Source: Glaciecola sp041380235
GTDB taxonomy: Bacteria > Pseudomonadota > Gammaproteobacteria > Enterobacterales > Alteromonadaceae
Length of the DNA stretch: 64,000 nucleotides
Assembly (NCBI RefSeq): GCF_041380235.1
Contig: NZ_JBGIYY010000005.1
Location: 1 to 64,000 of the forward strand
Reading direction: 5' to 3'
The notes beneath the pieces are model-generated. The model did no database searches. It worked only from the letters and a program-made list of their open reading frames with translations, and was not told the origin of the DNA. How positions within the stretch are numbered: position 1 is the first letter of the stretch; every line of letters starts with the position of its first letter. The translations under genes and the position numbers were made by a program. Positions 1 to 8,962 of this stretch are shown here, in pieces.

Positions 1-1
1 C

Positions 2-613
2 GACAGCATTAAACGTTTTAACGCCATTGAGCACTTTTACCAAAATCGAACTATGGTTGGCTTACAAAAGACACAAAGTCATAACTTGAATAAAAAGCTC
101 TTGAGTAACGAAGCAATAGTATTGCCTGACTTTTCACCGAGCATAAAAGCGTTCAGCCGGCCAATAGGCTATGCATTTAACGACTCTCCAGCGTATTTTA
201 AAAACCTATTTAACGAGCTAGAGGCTCGGATAAAAGATATTGACGTGCTCGGCGATTTGAGTGCAGTCATGGCGCAAGGTAGCCATGATGAAGCCTCTGA
301 ACTGCGTATTCAGCGTTTTTATGCGCTACAGAACGTTTTATCTACCATTACGCTGCGTAACACTAGCGATTTAACCAAGATATTGCACCAGCGTTTAAAA
401 GATGACTTCCCAGGCTATCGCCTATTTGATCTCATCTCCGGCGTTCAGTTTTTTGCTAACAAGCCAACAGCAGTGCATCTAAAACACACTAATCATTTTG
501 CCTCGGCAGAGCACAACGACGAGGTATATCAGTATCGAAGAATTCGCTGTGACGTGCAGACGCAAGCAAGTGAATCAGAAACGATAATAAGCGAGGGCAA
601 AAAGCATGACTGA
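2..613 (+). CDS. MksF-like condensin subunit, C-terminal part (5' end outside window)
   Basis: The reading frame is open back to the first bases of the window, so this is the C-terminal 203 residues of a longer protein; the ATG at 53 is probably internal. No catalytic motif is visible, and the segment is largely helical in composition. I infer an MksF/MukF-type kleisin from position: its stop overlaps the start of an MksE/MukE-like gene by 8 nt, matching the F-E gene order of bacterial Mks/Muk condensins. The sequence alone does not prove the family. Such proteins act in chromosome organisation or in defence against plasmids. The expected SMC-like MksB gene does not follow; an IS21 relic lies there instead. 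Confidence 0.45.
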   Translation, partial: DSIKRFNAIEHFYQNRTMVGLQKTQSHNLNKKLLSNEAIVLPDFSPSIKAFSRPIGYAFNDSPAYFKNLFNELEARIKDIDVLGDLSAVMAQGSHDEASELRIQRFYALQNVLSTITLRNTSDLTKILHQRLKDDFPGYRLFDLISGVQFFANKPTAVHLKHTNHFASAEHNDEVYQYRRIRCDVQTQASESETIISEGKKHD

Positions 614-1199
614 CCAAATTTCAGCAGCCTCAGAGCTAAGCTTTGGGCATTTAAATCAGCATATTAGCGCTCGCATCTATCAGCGCTTTACGCAAGGAAA
701 AGTCATTCCCAAACTCGGTTACGATAAGCTTAAGTCGAGCAGTTTTGAAGATAAAGACTATACCTATTTGTTCAGGTATGTTGATGAGTTTTCTTTATTG
801 TACCGCCTTATTGGTAAGCAATTAGAGCATAACGCTCAGGGTGAATTCTTTTTCATTAGCAGTGCATCAGACAATGATGAGGACGAGGCTGATGAGCATG
901 CGCTTAAAACACAATCCATTGTACTTGTGCTAGCACGGCATTTTGAGATGTCGGGCCGCAGCATAGATAACCTTACCGTTGACTCACTTGGCTTTAACGA
1001 CAAAGACATTGAAGAGATTGCTAAGAACGATGAATACAGCGCAATATGTAAGGCGCTGAAAATACCAAATTGGTTTAAAGCGATTGAATATTTGGCTAAT
1101 AGGGGCTTTGCGTTTGAAACCAGCAGCAACCATTACTTTTTGTCGAGCGCGGGCAGGGCTTTTTGTGAGTCAGTTATTGCGGCTTATGATAGTAGGTAG
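606..1199 (+). CDS. MksE/MukE-like condensin accessory protein
   Basis: This encodes 197 residues. Its start overlaps the upstream stop by 8 nt, implying translational coupling. Residues about 55-80 (aromatic-rich, ending in a GEFFFIS segment) and the C-terminal winged-helix-like stretch about 155-190 (AIEYLANRGFAF, then HYFLSSAGRAFCE) resemble the two winged-helix domains of MukE-type proteins by eye. That family bridges the kleisin and the SMC ATPase. The IS21 relic begins only about 5 nt after the stop, so the native C-terminus or the following gene may have been removed. The family call rests on pattern resemblance and gene order. Confidence 0.5.
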   Translation: MTDQISAASELSFGHLNQHISARIYQRFTQGKVIPKLGYDKLKSSSFEDKDYTYLFRYVDEFSLLYRLIGKQLEHNAQGEFFFISSASDNDEDEADEHALKTQSIVLVLARHFEMSGRSIDNLTVDSLGFNDKDIEEIAKNDEYSAICKALKIPNWFKAIEYLANRGFAFETSSNHYFLSSAGRAFCESVIAAYDSR

Positions 1200-1203
1200 G
1201 GCG

Positions 1204-1795
1204 TGTTAATTTGCACCGCTATGGGGCCATTCGACTTGCGGCGTAATGGCACCATCTAATTTGCACCTAATGGCACCACCTGATTTGCAGCTAATGGAGC
1301 CACTTTAGCCATCCTTTTCCCTCTCAAACTTCATTGTAAATAGCGTATCTTGATGTCTACTTTTTAGACAAGGAGATGCGCATGGCAAACAAGAGGTTTG
1401 AAATGTACGAATATCGACAAATACTCGTTCGGATGCGAATGGGTGAATCTAATCGCGCTATTGCTCAAAGCGGGCTAATGGGGCGCAAAAAGGCGCAGAA
1501 GTTAAGGGATACCGCACTTGAGCATGGCTGGCTAGATAAACTCAACCCCCCTACCTGACAACGCCCAATTGGCAACCGTACTGAATGTTACTGTGCACAA
1601 GTCATCATCAAGCGTGTCTTGTGTGCTCCCTCATGCTGAGAAGGTCAAAAAGTGGATTGAAAGCGGCGTGCAAGGCAGCACTATCCATCAAAAGCTGGTA
1701 GATAGTTACGGCTTCACTGGAAGCTGTTGGGCGGTAAATCGGTATATCAAAAGTGTGATTGCCAGTGAGCCACATTCTAGTGTTGAAAGAAAAAG
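1204..1795 (+). mobile_element. IS21-family element remnant (left end plus broken istA)
   Basis: The remnant begins with a TG dinucleotide at 1204. Three related blocks follow within about 110 bp, each of the form T(A/G)ATTTGCA followed by a TATGG/TAATGG-GCC or -CACC block, near 1207, 1257 and 1281. IS21 elements carry such multiple end repeats as transposase sites. The istA fragment starts at 1376. No istB ATPase gene and no matching right end are seen, so the element is a decayed, immobile fragment. Its right boundary near 1795 is an estimate, set where similarity to transposase ends. Confidence 0.7.
1376..1795 (+). pseudogene. istA: IS21-family transposase istA, frameshifted and truncated
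   Basis: The N-terminal helix-turn-helix region is recognisable: MANKRFEMYEYRQIL, then RMRMGESNRAIAQSGLMGRKK, typical of IS21 IstA proteins. The first frame stops at 1558. The same protein continues one frame over from about 1555 (PLPDNAQLATVLN), so a single extra C in the run of six C near 1544-1549 explains the break. The second part (HAEKVKKWIESGVQGSTIHQKL) continues the DNA-binding region to about residue 140 and then stops matching. The DDE catalytic domain of a roughly 500-residue IstA is absent, so the product cannot be active. Confidence 0.75.
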
Positions 1796-2692
1796 ACTGA
1801 TTATGATTATTCTAAGTTTAAGAATAAGGACAAAATTCACTAAGATGCTTTCAAAAGCCGAGTGTTTTTTATTTTTCTAAGATTATTAGCGCAATAATAT
1901 TTACGGTTTTGTACGTACCAGCTGACTTCGTTTAATGGGTCATCACGAGCGAAGTTTCATCTGGATAAAAGCTGAAAATGAAGCGATGTTTTAAATATCA
2001 TACTGATTATGTAAATAATTGTGACTCCAGGTAACGCTGAAAATAGCAATCGTGTTATTCACAACCACCCTTATTGTTTATGCCAATATAAAAATAGACG
2101 CAGAGCGATATAGCTCTTAAGAATAATTATTATCCAGAGTTCAGGTTTATTAGCTAATATAATTTTTACGTCTGATTGTTGAAGTCGACTAATGTCGCAT
2201 AAAGCCTGCTTTTTGCGTCGTGCCCCATTAAAAATTACTCTGCTGCTTTTGCCTTTCAATCTTGTTCATAAATTCCAAAGAACACGAGTTTATTATACAC
2301 AAACTATTAACAAGGCTATTTTTTATAATAATAAATAATAACTTTTTTTACACATGTAGATCTTACTTTTACATCGTTCAAAATTAGATGAAAGCCCATG
2401 TAATGATGCACTTGGAGCTCTAACCTTAAATTCTCTCAATCAAAAAAACAATAGTATTTGCCACGATCAATATACGAAAAATAAATAAATAATTAATAAT
2501 TAATTCACATTTGATGGCATATTATGATAGTTTGTGACTTTATCTGATTGGATTAGATTGAATTGGATTGAATTGAATTGGTAAGCGACTCAATCAAAAA
2601 ACTAAACTCAGTAACATTATTAAATAAATTAAAAACGCTTGTTAAGTCGACAACAAAAGACGTTTAAAGCACTAAACACACTCGGAGGAAGT
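1796..2692. other. Long AT-rich intergenic region upstream of the first TonB receptor
   Basis: About 900 bp separate the IS21 relic from the receptor start. No convincing gene is present; a 62-codon minus-strand frame at 2071-2259 has no recognisable family or start signal. The region is very AT-rich from about 2290 to 2530 and ends with a pentanucleotide array at 2546-2580. Promoter elements must lie in the last few hundred bases, but I could not single out a confident -35/-10 pair. Confidence 0.6.
2546..2580. repeat. Seven tandem RATTR pentanucleotides upstream of the receptor gene
   Basis: Reading in fives gives GATTG, GATTA, GATTG, AATTG, GATTG, AATTG, AATTG, seven consecutive units without interruption. 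The array lies 113-147 bp upstream of the ATG at 2693. Pentamer tracts can change length by slipped-strand mispairing. Here the units are not identical, which lowers slippage. It could also be a binding array or simple low-complexity sequence. Confidence 0.75.
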
Positions 2693-5600
2693 ATGGCTCA
2701 TACACACAACAGCAGACGATTTGCTCAAAATGGTATTCCCGCTGCTACTGCTGCAATATTGTTAACAATTAGCTCGCCCACATTGATTGCACAAGAAGTG
2801 AATAGCGCAGTTGAAAATGAAGCAACAACAGAAATTATAGAAGTAACGGGCGTTAGAAGCTCGTTAGAAAACGCATTGAACGTAAAGCGAAACGCTGCAT
2901 CAATTGTAGACGCAATTTCGGCTAACGATATTGATGCCCTGCCTGCACTAGATTTAGGTGAAGCACTTCAAGCCATTCCAGGTGTACAATTAAACAACGA
3001 CGACGAAGGTCGGCAGAATTCAATAAGCTTGCGTGGTCTGGGCGACGGGTTTGTAAAAACCACAGCGTTTGGCCAATCTTTTGCTTCTCCTTCGCCTTCG
3101 CGCAGCCTCAGTGCTGTCGGTTCTCCCAATCCTTTTGCAGCATTCGAGCCAAGTGTTTTTGACGGCGTAACCGTAGTCAAAAGTCCAACTGCAGATTTAC
3201 AAGAAGGCGGCGTAGCTGGGATCGTAGATAAAAAGCTTCAACAAGCCTTATCAAAGGCTGACGGGAGCTTGAACTTAAGTGTTGGTGGGCGCTATGAAGA
3301 ATTAACAGGTGAAACCGACCCAAATATCCGTTTGTCTGGTGTTAAGCACATCATTGAAGATAAGCTTGCAGTTGCCTTTAAAGTTGGAGCTTCGGGTCAG
3401 ACCTTTAGGCGTGATACCTTTGATATTATTGATTACACATCTGTAGATGATGACGGTGCCGATGTTAGAGCGACAAATGTCGCAGAATACAGAGAACGTT
3501 GGGGTATTCCAGATGATGCTCAGTTAAGGGCACCAGCGAGGGGTCGAAACGTTACTGAATTCAGTGACGGTGACAGAATTTCATTAACCGGGAATATTGA
3601 GTATCGTGTTACTGATGATTTCAAATTGGGCGCCCATATACTCTTTTCAGAGCGTAATTTAGATGATGGCACAAAAGAAGCCACGACATTCAGCCCTGGT
3701 TTCAATACTAACCGTCGAGACAGAGATAACTTTGATGGCCGTGTAACACTCGATCTAGATTCAGCGCCGTTTGCTTACGATCGGATTTCTGATGCGCCTG
3801 ATGCTGGGCAAATCTTTGGCGTTTCAAGCTATGACTACGTCAACGGCAGCCTTCAAACTGAAAACCGAAAAACGACCTTCAAGGAAAGTACAGGAGGCGT
3901 TATATTGTATGCCGATTATGCTAAAGAAGATTGGTTGATTGATGGCTTAATTACACACTCTGAAGCTGAAAATAATTTTGAAAATGTAGGTATTAACTTT
4001 GTTCACAACCAAGATTGGAGAAATCGATTCAATTTTACTGACAGTGAAGGCCGCCGCTCGGTTCCTAGTATCCCAACTGGTTTTAACGGCAGTATTAGTT
4101 CTGGGGGTGGAGACTTAGATCAAATTGTGGTGTCAGGCGGGTTTGATCAACCATATGTTTACGACAATTTGGTATGGTCAGTACCCACTTTAGTTGGTGC
4201 TTCAATTTCGTCAGTATCAGACGCCAATCAGGGGCGCCGGCTTAACTTTGGTATTAATGGTCGGGTGCAGGACTTAACGCGAGACATGAGTAGCGCCGAA
4301 TTTAACGCTCAACGCTATACAGATTTTGGTTTGGGCGACGTACTTCGCTTCGATACGGTAAAGTTTGGTGCGCATTTTTCAAGAGAGAGCTTAGAAAGTC
4401 TGGACCAACGTCAAGGCCCTGCGGGTATCAATGTGGGTAACGTGTCTAGTGATTTTCTTACTTCTAATGTTCTGTCGTCTACTCAAAGCGATTATTTCAA
4501 CGGCAATATTCCAGGTACCTTTGACAATACCAGTGGATGGCTGACTTTCGACAATGATGCGACTATTGCAGCTTTACAAGAAGGGATTACCAATGATGCG
4601 TCTGAGCTGGTAATTGGTACCGGAAACATTGCATCGGTTCCAGATTTACTGACTCGAAACCGCACAGGGTTTTGGGACACTCTGGACCGAAACTCAGGCT
4701 TGCCTACCAATATCGGATTTAACTTCGACGCTGAGCAGGATATTTTGGCGGTTTATTTGATGAGTAACTTCTCTGGGCGGTTAGGAGCGGTTGAATACAC
4801 AGGTAATATTGGAGTTAGGCATATTCAAACTGACAACTCCTTCAATGGATTCGAAACTCAGGTCGATGCTCAGGGCCGCAATGGTATTGCAGTTTTTACT
4901 AACTTTAAAGACGATTACAATCATACGTTACCAATGATGAACGTTGCCTTCGAACTGCACGAAGACGTAGTGCTTAGAGCAGCCTATTATGAAGGCATCG
5001 TTAGACCAAATTTATTAGCACAGCGTCCAACAGCAGCTGTCCGTGGCGGTTCTGATAGTGTTAGGATTACATTGCCTACGGCAACGGTAGAACCCTATGA
5101 GGCGACTAACTATGATATTTCTTTGGAATGGTACAACCGCAGTGGAAGTGCTATTTCAATCGGTTTCTTCAAAAAAGATATCAGCAATTTGTTTGACCAA
5201 GAATCTGGCTTTTGCCCAGAAAATAGCTCAAATGCGATTGTTGATGCGCTTATCGGACCGGTTGAGCGGATTACCGATGAGCAGGGTATCTTAGTGGGGT
5301 GTCAACAACTGACAGCCACTATTGATGATGACGGCAATGAGATATTTCGTGATGTAGAAATTACCGCGCCAATCAACATTGACGATGAGATAACAGTAGA
5401 AGGTTACGAGTTAGCTATTCAGCAAAAACTCGACTTCCTACCCTATCCTTGGAGTGGTTTTGGTGGAGTATTTAACTACACTAAAATAGAGCAATCAGGC
5501 AGTGAAGTTGAACTTCAGCGCGTATCTCCGGAATCTTTTAATATTATCGGTTACTGGGAAAACAAAAAGGTTAGTTTGCGTCTTGCCTATAACTGGAGAG

Positions 5601-5842
5601 ACGATCAAACTTTGCGCGGAGCTAATTCATTCTTGGGCACCAATGCTCGAACACGTCTTGCTCAAGGTAGATTAGATTTTGTTGGCTCGTATGCACTAAA
5701 TAGAAAAACCAAGCTCTTTTTACGTGCCTTTAACCTTACTGATGAAATTGGTCAAGAGTTCTTAGGGACTGATGAGAGAGCGGTTAGTAGAATTACTTAC
5801 ACAGGTCGAATCTATCAAGTTGCTGTAAACTATCGCTTTTAA
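2693..5842 (+). CDS. TonB-dependent receptor, oligosaccharide uptake (copy 1)
   Basis: A 1049-residue outer-membrane receptor predicted to import oligosaccharides with TonB energy. I chose the ATG at 2693 because GGAGGA at 2684-2689 sits 3 nt before it; a longer frame from TTG 2639 would bury this site. A signal peptide ends near residue 33 (SSPTLIAQ). After it comes a TonB-box-like segment (TEIIEVTGVRSS) and a plug domain (residues about 50-190, with PGVQL and ISLRGLG). A 22-strand barrel ends in a C-terminal aromatic (VAVNYRF). It resembles the Xanthomonas/Caulobacter/Alteromonas type that works without SusD. A paralogue lies at 49920-52967. The neighbouring genes suggest rhamnose-rich, uronic-acid oligosaccharides as cargo. 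Confidence 0.9.
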   Translation: MAHTHNSRRFAQNGIPAATAAILLTISSPTLIAQEVNSAVENEATTEIIEVTGVRSSLENALNVKRNAASIVDAISANDIDALPALDLGEALQAIPGVQLNNDDEGRQNSISLRGLGDGFVKTTAFGQSFASPSPSRSLSAVGSPNPFAAFEPSVFDGVTVVKSPTADLQEGGVAGIVDKKLQQALSKADGSLNLSVGGRYEELTGETDPNIRLSGVKHIIEDKLAVAFKVGASGQTFRRDTFDIIDYTSVDDDGADVRATNVAEYRERWGIPDDAQLRAPARGRNVTEFSDGDRISLTGNIEYRVTDDFKLGAHILFSERNLDDGTKEATTFSPGFNTNRRDRDNFDGRVTLDLDSAPFAYDRISDAPDAGQIFGVSSYDYVNGSLQTENRKTTFKESTGGVILYADYAKEDWLIDGLITHSEAENNFENVGINFVHNQDWRNRFNFTDSEGRRSVPSIPTGFNGSISSGGGDLDQIVVSGGFDQPYVYDNLVWSVPTLVGASISSVSDANQGRRLNFGINGRVQDLTRDMSSAEFNAQRYTDFGLGDVLRFDTVKFGAHFSRESLESLDQRQGPAGINVGNVSSDFLTSNVLSSTQSDYFNGNIPGTFDNTSGWLTFDNDATIAALQEGITNDASELVIGTGNIASVPDLLTRNRTGFWDTLDRNSGLPTNIGFNFDAEQDILAVYLMSNFSGRLGAVEYTGNIGVRHIQTDNSFNGFETQVDAQGRNGIAVFTNFKDDYNHTLPMMNVAFELHEDVVLRAAYYEGIVRPNLLAQRPTAAVRGGSDSVRITLPTATVEPYEATNYDISLEWYNRSGSAISIGFFKKDISNLFDQESGFCPENSSNAIVDALIGPVERITDEQGILVGCQQLTATIDDDGNEIFRDVEITAPINIDDEITVEGYELAIQQKLDFLPYPWSGFGGVFNYTKIEQSGSEVELQRVSPESFNIIGYWENKKVSLRLAYNWRDDQTLRGANSFLGTNARTRLAQGRLDFVGSYALNRKTKLFLRAFNLTDEIGQEFLGTDERAVSRITYTGRIYQVAVNYRF

Positions 5843-5894
5843 TCTTAAGTGATATCCATATACTAGAAGCTCAATGGCAATAGTATGTTAATTG

Positions 5895-5926
5895 AAAAGC
5901 CCGTCTTAAATGAAGACGGGCTTTTT
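5895..5926. terminator. Rho-independent terminator between convergent genes
   Basis: A perfect 13-bp stem, AAAAGCCCGTCTT (5895-5907) with AAGACGGGCTTTT (5913-5925), closes a 5-nt loop and ends in a T-run. The A-run on the left arm gives a T-run on the other strand, so it can serve both the receptor gene and the convergent kdgK. Confidence 0.92.
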
Positions 5927-5996
5927 GTTTGCGCTATGCAGCATTAAGTGACCATGATAGTTTACGATGATGAAGCGTTGAAACCATCTTCGAATC

Positions 5997-6917
5997 TTAG
6001 AGCGGGTTTACAAATTTATTCTTGTCAACAATAGCACCTCTATACTGTATTACCTGCGCTGCAACCTTATGACCAACTAAAGCTGCCTCAGACGCACTTT
6101 TTCCATTTAGGCGGCCAGCAATATAACCTGCGTTAAACGAATCGCCTGCTGCGGTGGTATCGACGGGCTTAATTGCTTGTTCAACAGCAACTAAGGTTTT
6201 TTCTTCTGCAGAGATTACCCAACAGCCACTCTCTCCATTTTTCACCACCAATTCGGCAATATTGAAGTCCTTGTAATAGTCAAATAGTGCGTCTAAATCT
6301 TCAAAGCCATGCATCATTACTTCGTCATCAAAGGTTGGTAAGTACCACGATACATATTTCAGAATACGGGTGTTCCAGTGAATCGCCATTTGCGTGTTGG
6401 TCCAATTCCGTGGACGGTAGTTACCGTCATAAATAATAGTTTTCCCAAGCTTTGAAAGCTTTTCGAGACAGTTGCAAAGCACCTCTCGTTGATGATCATC
6501 AAAGACCGATAGAGTGATCCCCGACAAATAAATAAAATCGAGCTCGCGTAATTGCCGCATAAACTTATCGGTATCGAGCGCGTTCAGGTAGTCTTTAAAT
6601 GCGCTTTGCTGACGCCAGTAGTGAAAGCTACGCTCGCCATGATTGTCAACTTCAATAGCATAAATGCCGGGGAGCTTATTGGCTAATTGCAAAACATATT
6701 CAGTTTGTATGCCTGCGCTACTCCATTCCATCAACAACCAATTACTGTAGTGATCATCACCCAGTGCAGAAAAAAAATAGCTCTCAACGCCCAAGCGAGA
6801 CGCATATAAGACGGTATTTAAAGTATCCCCGCCAAATTTCAATGATGCTTGGGAAAAGTCTAACTTGTTTTCGTGAGAAATTTCGAGCATACACTCGCCG
6901 ATTGCGCCGAGCTTCAT
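5997..6917 (-). CDS. kdgK: 2-keto-3-deoxygluconate kinase (PfkB/ribokinase family)
   Basis: A 306-residue cytoplasmic sugar kinase predicted to phosphorylate 2-keto-3-deoxygluconate (KDG) with ATP to KDPG. The PfkB fold is clear: N-terminal IGECMLEI, sugar-binding GGDTLN (29-34) and the C-terminal signature DTTAAGDSF at 253-261, with Asp259 as catalytic base. Length and the GECM(L/I)E start match KdgK proteins. An AGGG element lies before the ATG at 6917. The gene stands alone on the minus strand, divergent from the acetylesterase. It completes the uronate route with kduD and kduI at 17.2-18.8 kb. The KDPG aldolase is not in the window. Another 2-keto-sugar acid kinase activity is the only realistic alternative. 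Confidence 0.87.
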   Translation of the reverse strand: MKLGAIGECMLEISHENKLDFSQASLKFGGDTLNTVLYASRLGVESYFFSALGDDHYSNWLLMEWSSAGIQTEYVLQLANKLPGIYAIEVDNHGERSFHYWRQQSAFKDYLNALDTDKFMRQLRELDFIYLSGITLSVFDDHQREVLCNCLEKLSKLGKTIIYDGNYRPRNWTNTQMAIHWNTRILKYVSWYLPTFDDEVMMHGFEDLDALFDYYKDFNIAELVVKNGESGCWVISAEEKTLVAVEQAIKPVDTTAAGDSFNAGYIAGRLNGKSASEAALVGHKVAAQVIQYRGAIVDKNKFVNPL

Positions 6918-7029
6918 TTTGTTACCCTATGTCTGTTTTGATTTCACAATAGTTTACCATGCCGTATTTATATTTGGTAAGATGAGATGAGCGATTATGC
7001 AAAGTTTGATTAAATATAGGTGATTTATA

Positions 7030-8583
7030 GTGAGCATAAAAATGAAATTGTTGATTGTCTGCATCGTTTGCCTATTTGTCGGTGCGTGTTCTTCTTTACC
7101 ATCGGGCAATATCAAACTGCACGAGCAACTTGGCTTAATCGAGCTTGGCTCACCTTTTACCGATAATATGGTCTTACAACAGGGCACTGAAGTAGCGATT
7201 TATGGGTTTGGTGAGCAAGGAGCAACAGTCACTGTAAAAGGCTCTTGGGGGGCGGTAAGCCGCACATTAGTTAAGTCAGACGGTAAATGGTTGCTAAGGC
7301 TAAGCACACCGAAAGCCGACAAGGTTGCGCATTCGGTTTCTATTTCGAGTGCTAACCACATAATGTTAAATAATGTGCTAATGGGTGAAGTTTGGCTGGC
7401 ATCGGGTCAATCTAATATGGAATGGCCGCTTTCCAAAACTAATGAATTTGAAGCGACATTGGCGAATCTCGATTGTACAAACATTCGATTACTTAACGTT
7501 GCGCGCAACCCCCAAGTAAAGCAAAGCGATGCTATGGATGGGTTTTGGCAGCCGTGTAATAAAACGTTGGTTACGAATTTTTCTGCAGTGGCCTTTCATT
7601 TTGCTGCGACCTTAAATAGTGATTTAGACGTGCCAGTTGGTATCATTCACTCGTCTTTTGGCGGCACTCGCATCAATCCTTGGAGACCACTGAGCGCCTT
7701 TGAGTCCAATCAACAGCAAATTCGAGATACTAATGCCAACATTGAAAAAGTCTTAGATAGACATAAGGTATTGCTTGCGCAAGGAGCCAGTAAAAACGAG
7801 CTACAGAATAACCTTAGGCGAGCGCCTAGCTTTTTATATAACGGGATGATTCATCCAGTAGTGCCTTACACACTAAAAGGCTTTATTTGGTACCAAGGCG
7901 AAAGCAATCTATTTGACGGGATGCACTACGCGGCTAAATTCAAAAGCTTAATTAAGACTTGGCGAGAAAGATGGACACAAGATTTTAAGGACCCTGCGGC
8001 AAAACTGCCGTTTTATTTTGTGCAATTAGCTCCTTACGGCTACTCAAAAAACCCCTCACGCAAAGTAGATACGCCTTATTTACTGCCTTTATTAAGAGAT
8101 GGGCAGGCCAGTGCGTTAGATTTACCAAATACGGCTATGGTAGTGATCACTGACAATGGTGACGAAAGCGACATTCATCCTAGAAACAAACAGGTAGTAG
8201 GAGATCGCTTAGCTAAGCTAGCGCTGCGGGATACGTATCATAGAGATATATTGGCTGACTCCCCCCAGTTACAAGACTTTCAAATAATTAAAGACAAGGT
8301 ATATTTACAGTTTATGTATGACAATGGGCTTCAATCCAAAGATGGAGGAGCCTTATCTTGTTTTGAAATAGCAGGTGAAGACCAAGTTTTTTATCGAGCA
8401 AGGGCAGTACTTGTTGATGGAAAAGTAAAACTAAGCAGCCCCGACGTGAGTTTACCAGTGGCTGTGCGTTTTGCATGGCATGAGTTGGCCAATCCAAACT
8501 TGGTCAATCAAGCTGGTTTACCCGCTCGCAGTTTCAGAACAGACAATTGGGATATCGCAAATTTACCGGACACTGCCAAATAA
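7030..8583 (+). CDS. Sialate O-acetylesterase-like lipoprotein (SASA family carbohydrate esterase)
   Basis: A 517-residue secreted esterase predicted to remove O-acetyl groups from sugars. A signal peptide ends at lipobox FVGAC, lipid Cys20. The SGNH-like SASA domain shows the Ser block GQSNMEW (Ser128), a YQGESN block and a C-terminal Asp/His block (GDESDIHPRNKQ). The GTG at 7030 has AGGTG at 7018-7022 at good spacing; ATG 7042 is the alternative and would keep the lipobox. Family members in polysaccharide loci usually act on plant or algal glycans rather than sialic acid, and nothing here handles sialic acid. A 112-bp gap separates it from the divergent kdgK. The exact substrate is unknown. 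Confidence 0.8.
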   Translation: MSIKMKLLIVCIVCLFVGACSSLPSGNIKLHEQLGLIELGSPFTDNMVLQQGTEVAIYGFGEQGATVTVKGSWGAVSRTLVKSDGKWLLRLSTPKADKVAHSVSISSANHIMLNNVLMGEVWLASGQSNMEWPLSKTNEFEATLANLDCTNIRLLNVARNPQVKQSDAMDGFWQPCNKTLVTNFSAVAFHFAATLNSDLDVPVGIIHSSFGGTRINPWRPLSAFESNQQQIRDTNANIEKVLDRHKVLLAQGASKNELQNNLRRAPSFLYNGMIHPVVPYTLKGFIWYQGESNLFDGMHYAAKFKSLIKTWRERWTQDFKDPAAKLPFYFVQLAPYGYSKNPSRKVDTPYLLPLLRDGQASALDLPNTAMVVITDNGDESDIHPRNKQVVGDRLAKLALRDTYHRDILADSPQLQDFQIIKDKVYLQFMYDNGLQSKDGGALSCFEIAGEDQVFYRARAVLVDGKVKLSSPDVSLPVAVRFAWHELANPNLVNQAGLPARSFRTDNWDIANLPDTAK

Positions 8584-8882
8584 GCTTAATGATAGATAAG
8601 TAGTTATTGCTTACAGATTAATACGAGCGGCACAAAGGTGCTTTAAAAATGTGCAATCGTTATATTCATACACCACTATTCCGTTATATGTAAATGAAAT
8701 GTTAATTTAATCGTAGCTTGATTTTATATTCAAAATGATTAATTAAATTTGCGTTTTAAATTAACTAAATTCAACAAATTCAATGTGATAAATAGAATTT
8801 TAATATCTAACTGAAGTTGGTTACACAAGCTAATAACGCAAGCTAAAGCACTATGTTGGTGATTGAAATTGATTTAAAATGC

Positions 8883-8910
8883 TTGACTGTGTTCGCTTAG
8901 GCGTTAATAT
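8883..8910 (+). promoter_or_regulatory. Candidate sigma-70 promoter of the rhamnose catabolic genes
   Basis: TTGACT at 8883-8888 and TAATAT at 8905-8910 are separated by 16 nt, close to consensus. Transcription would begin near 8917, only 10 nt before the ATG at 8927. This supports the downstream ATG at 8963, which has its own GGAGAG site. The upstream part of the 8584-8926 gap is AT-rich and holds no gene. Confidence 0.55.
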
Positions 8911-8962
8911 GGCGTTACAAATGTAAATGACCGTGTATCGATACATTGGAGAGACGCGACAG

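Noticed and set aside
2071..2259. 62-codon minus-strand frame between the IS21 relic and the first receptor
   Set aside because: No recognisable motif, no ribosome site and unusual composition for a protein of this organism; best explained as chance in AT-rich DNA.
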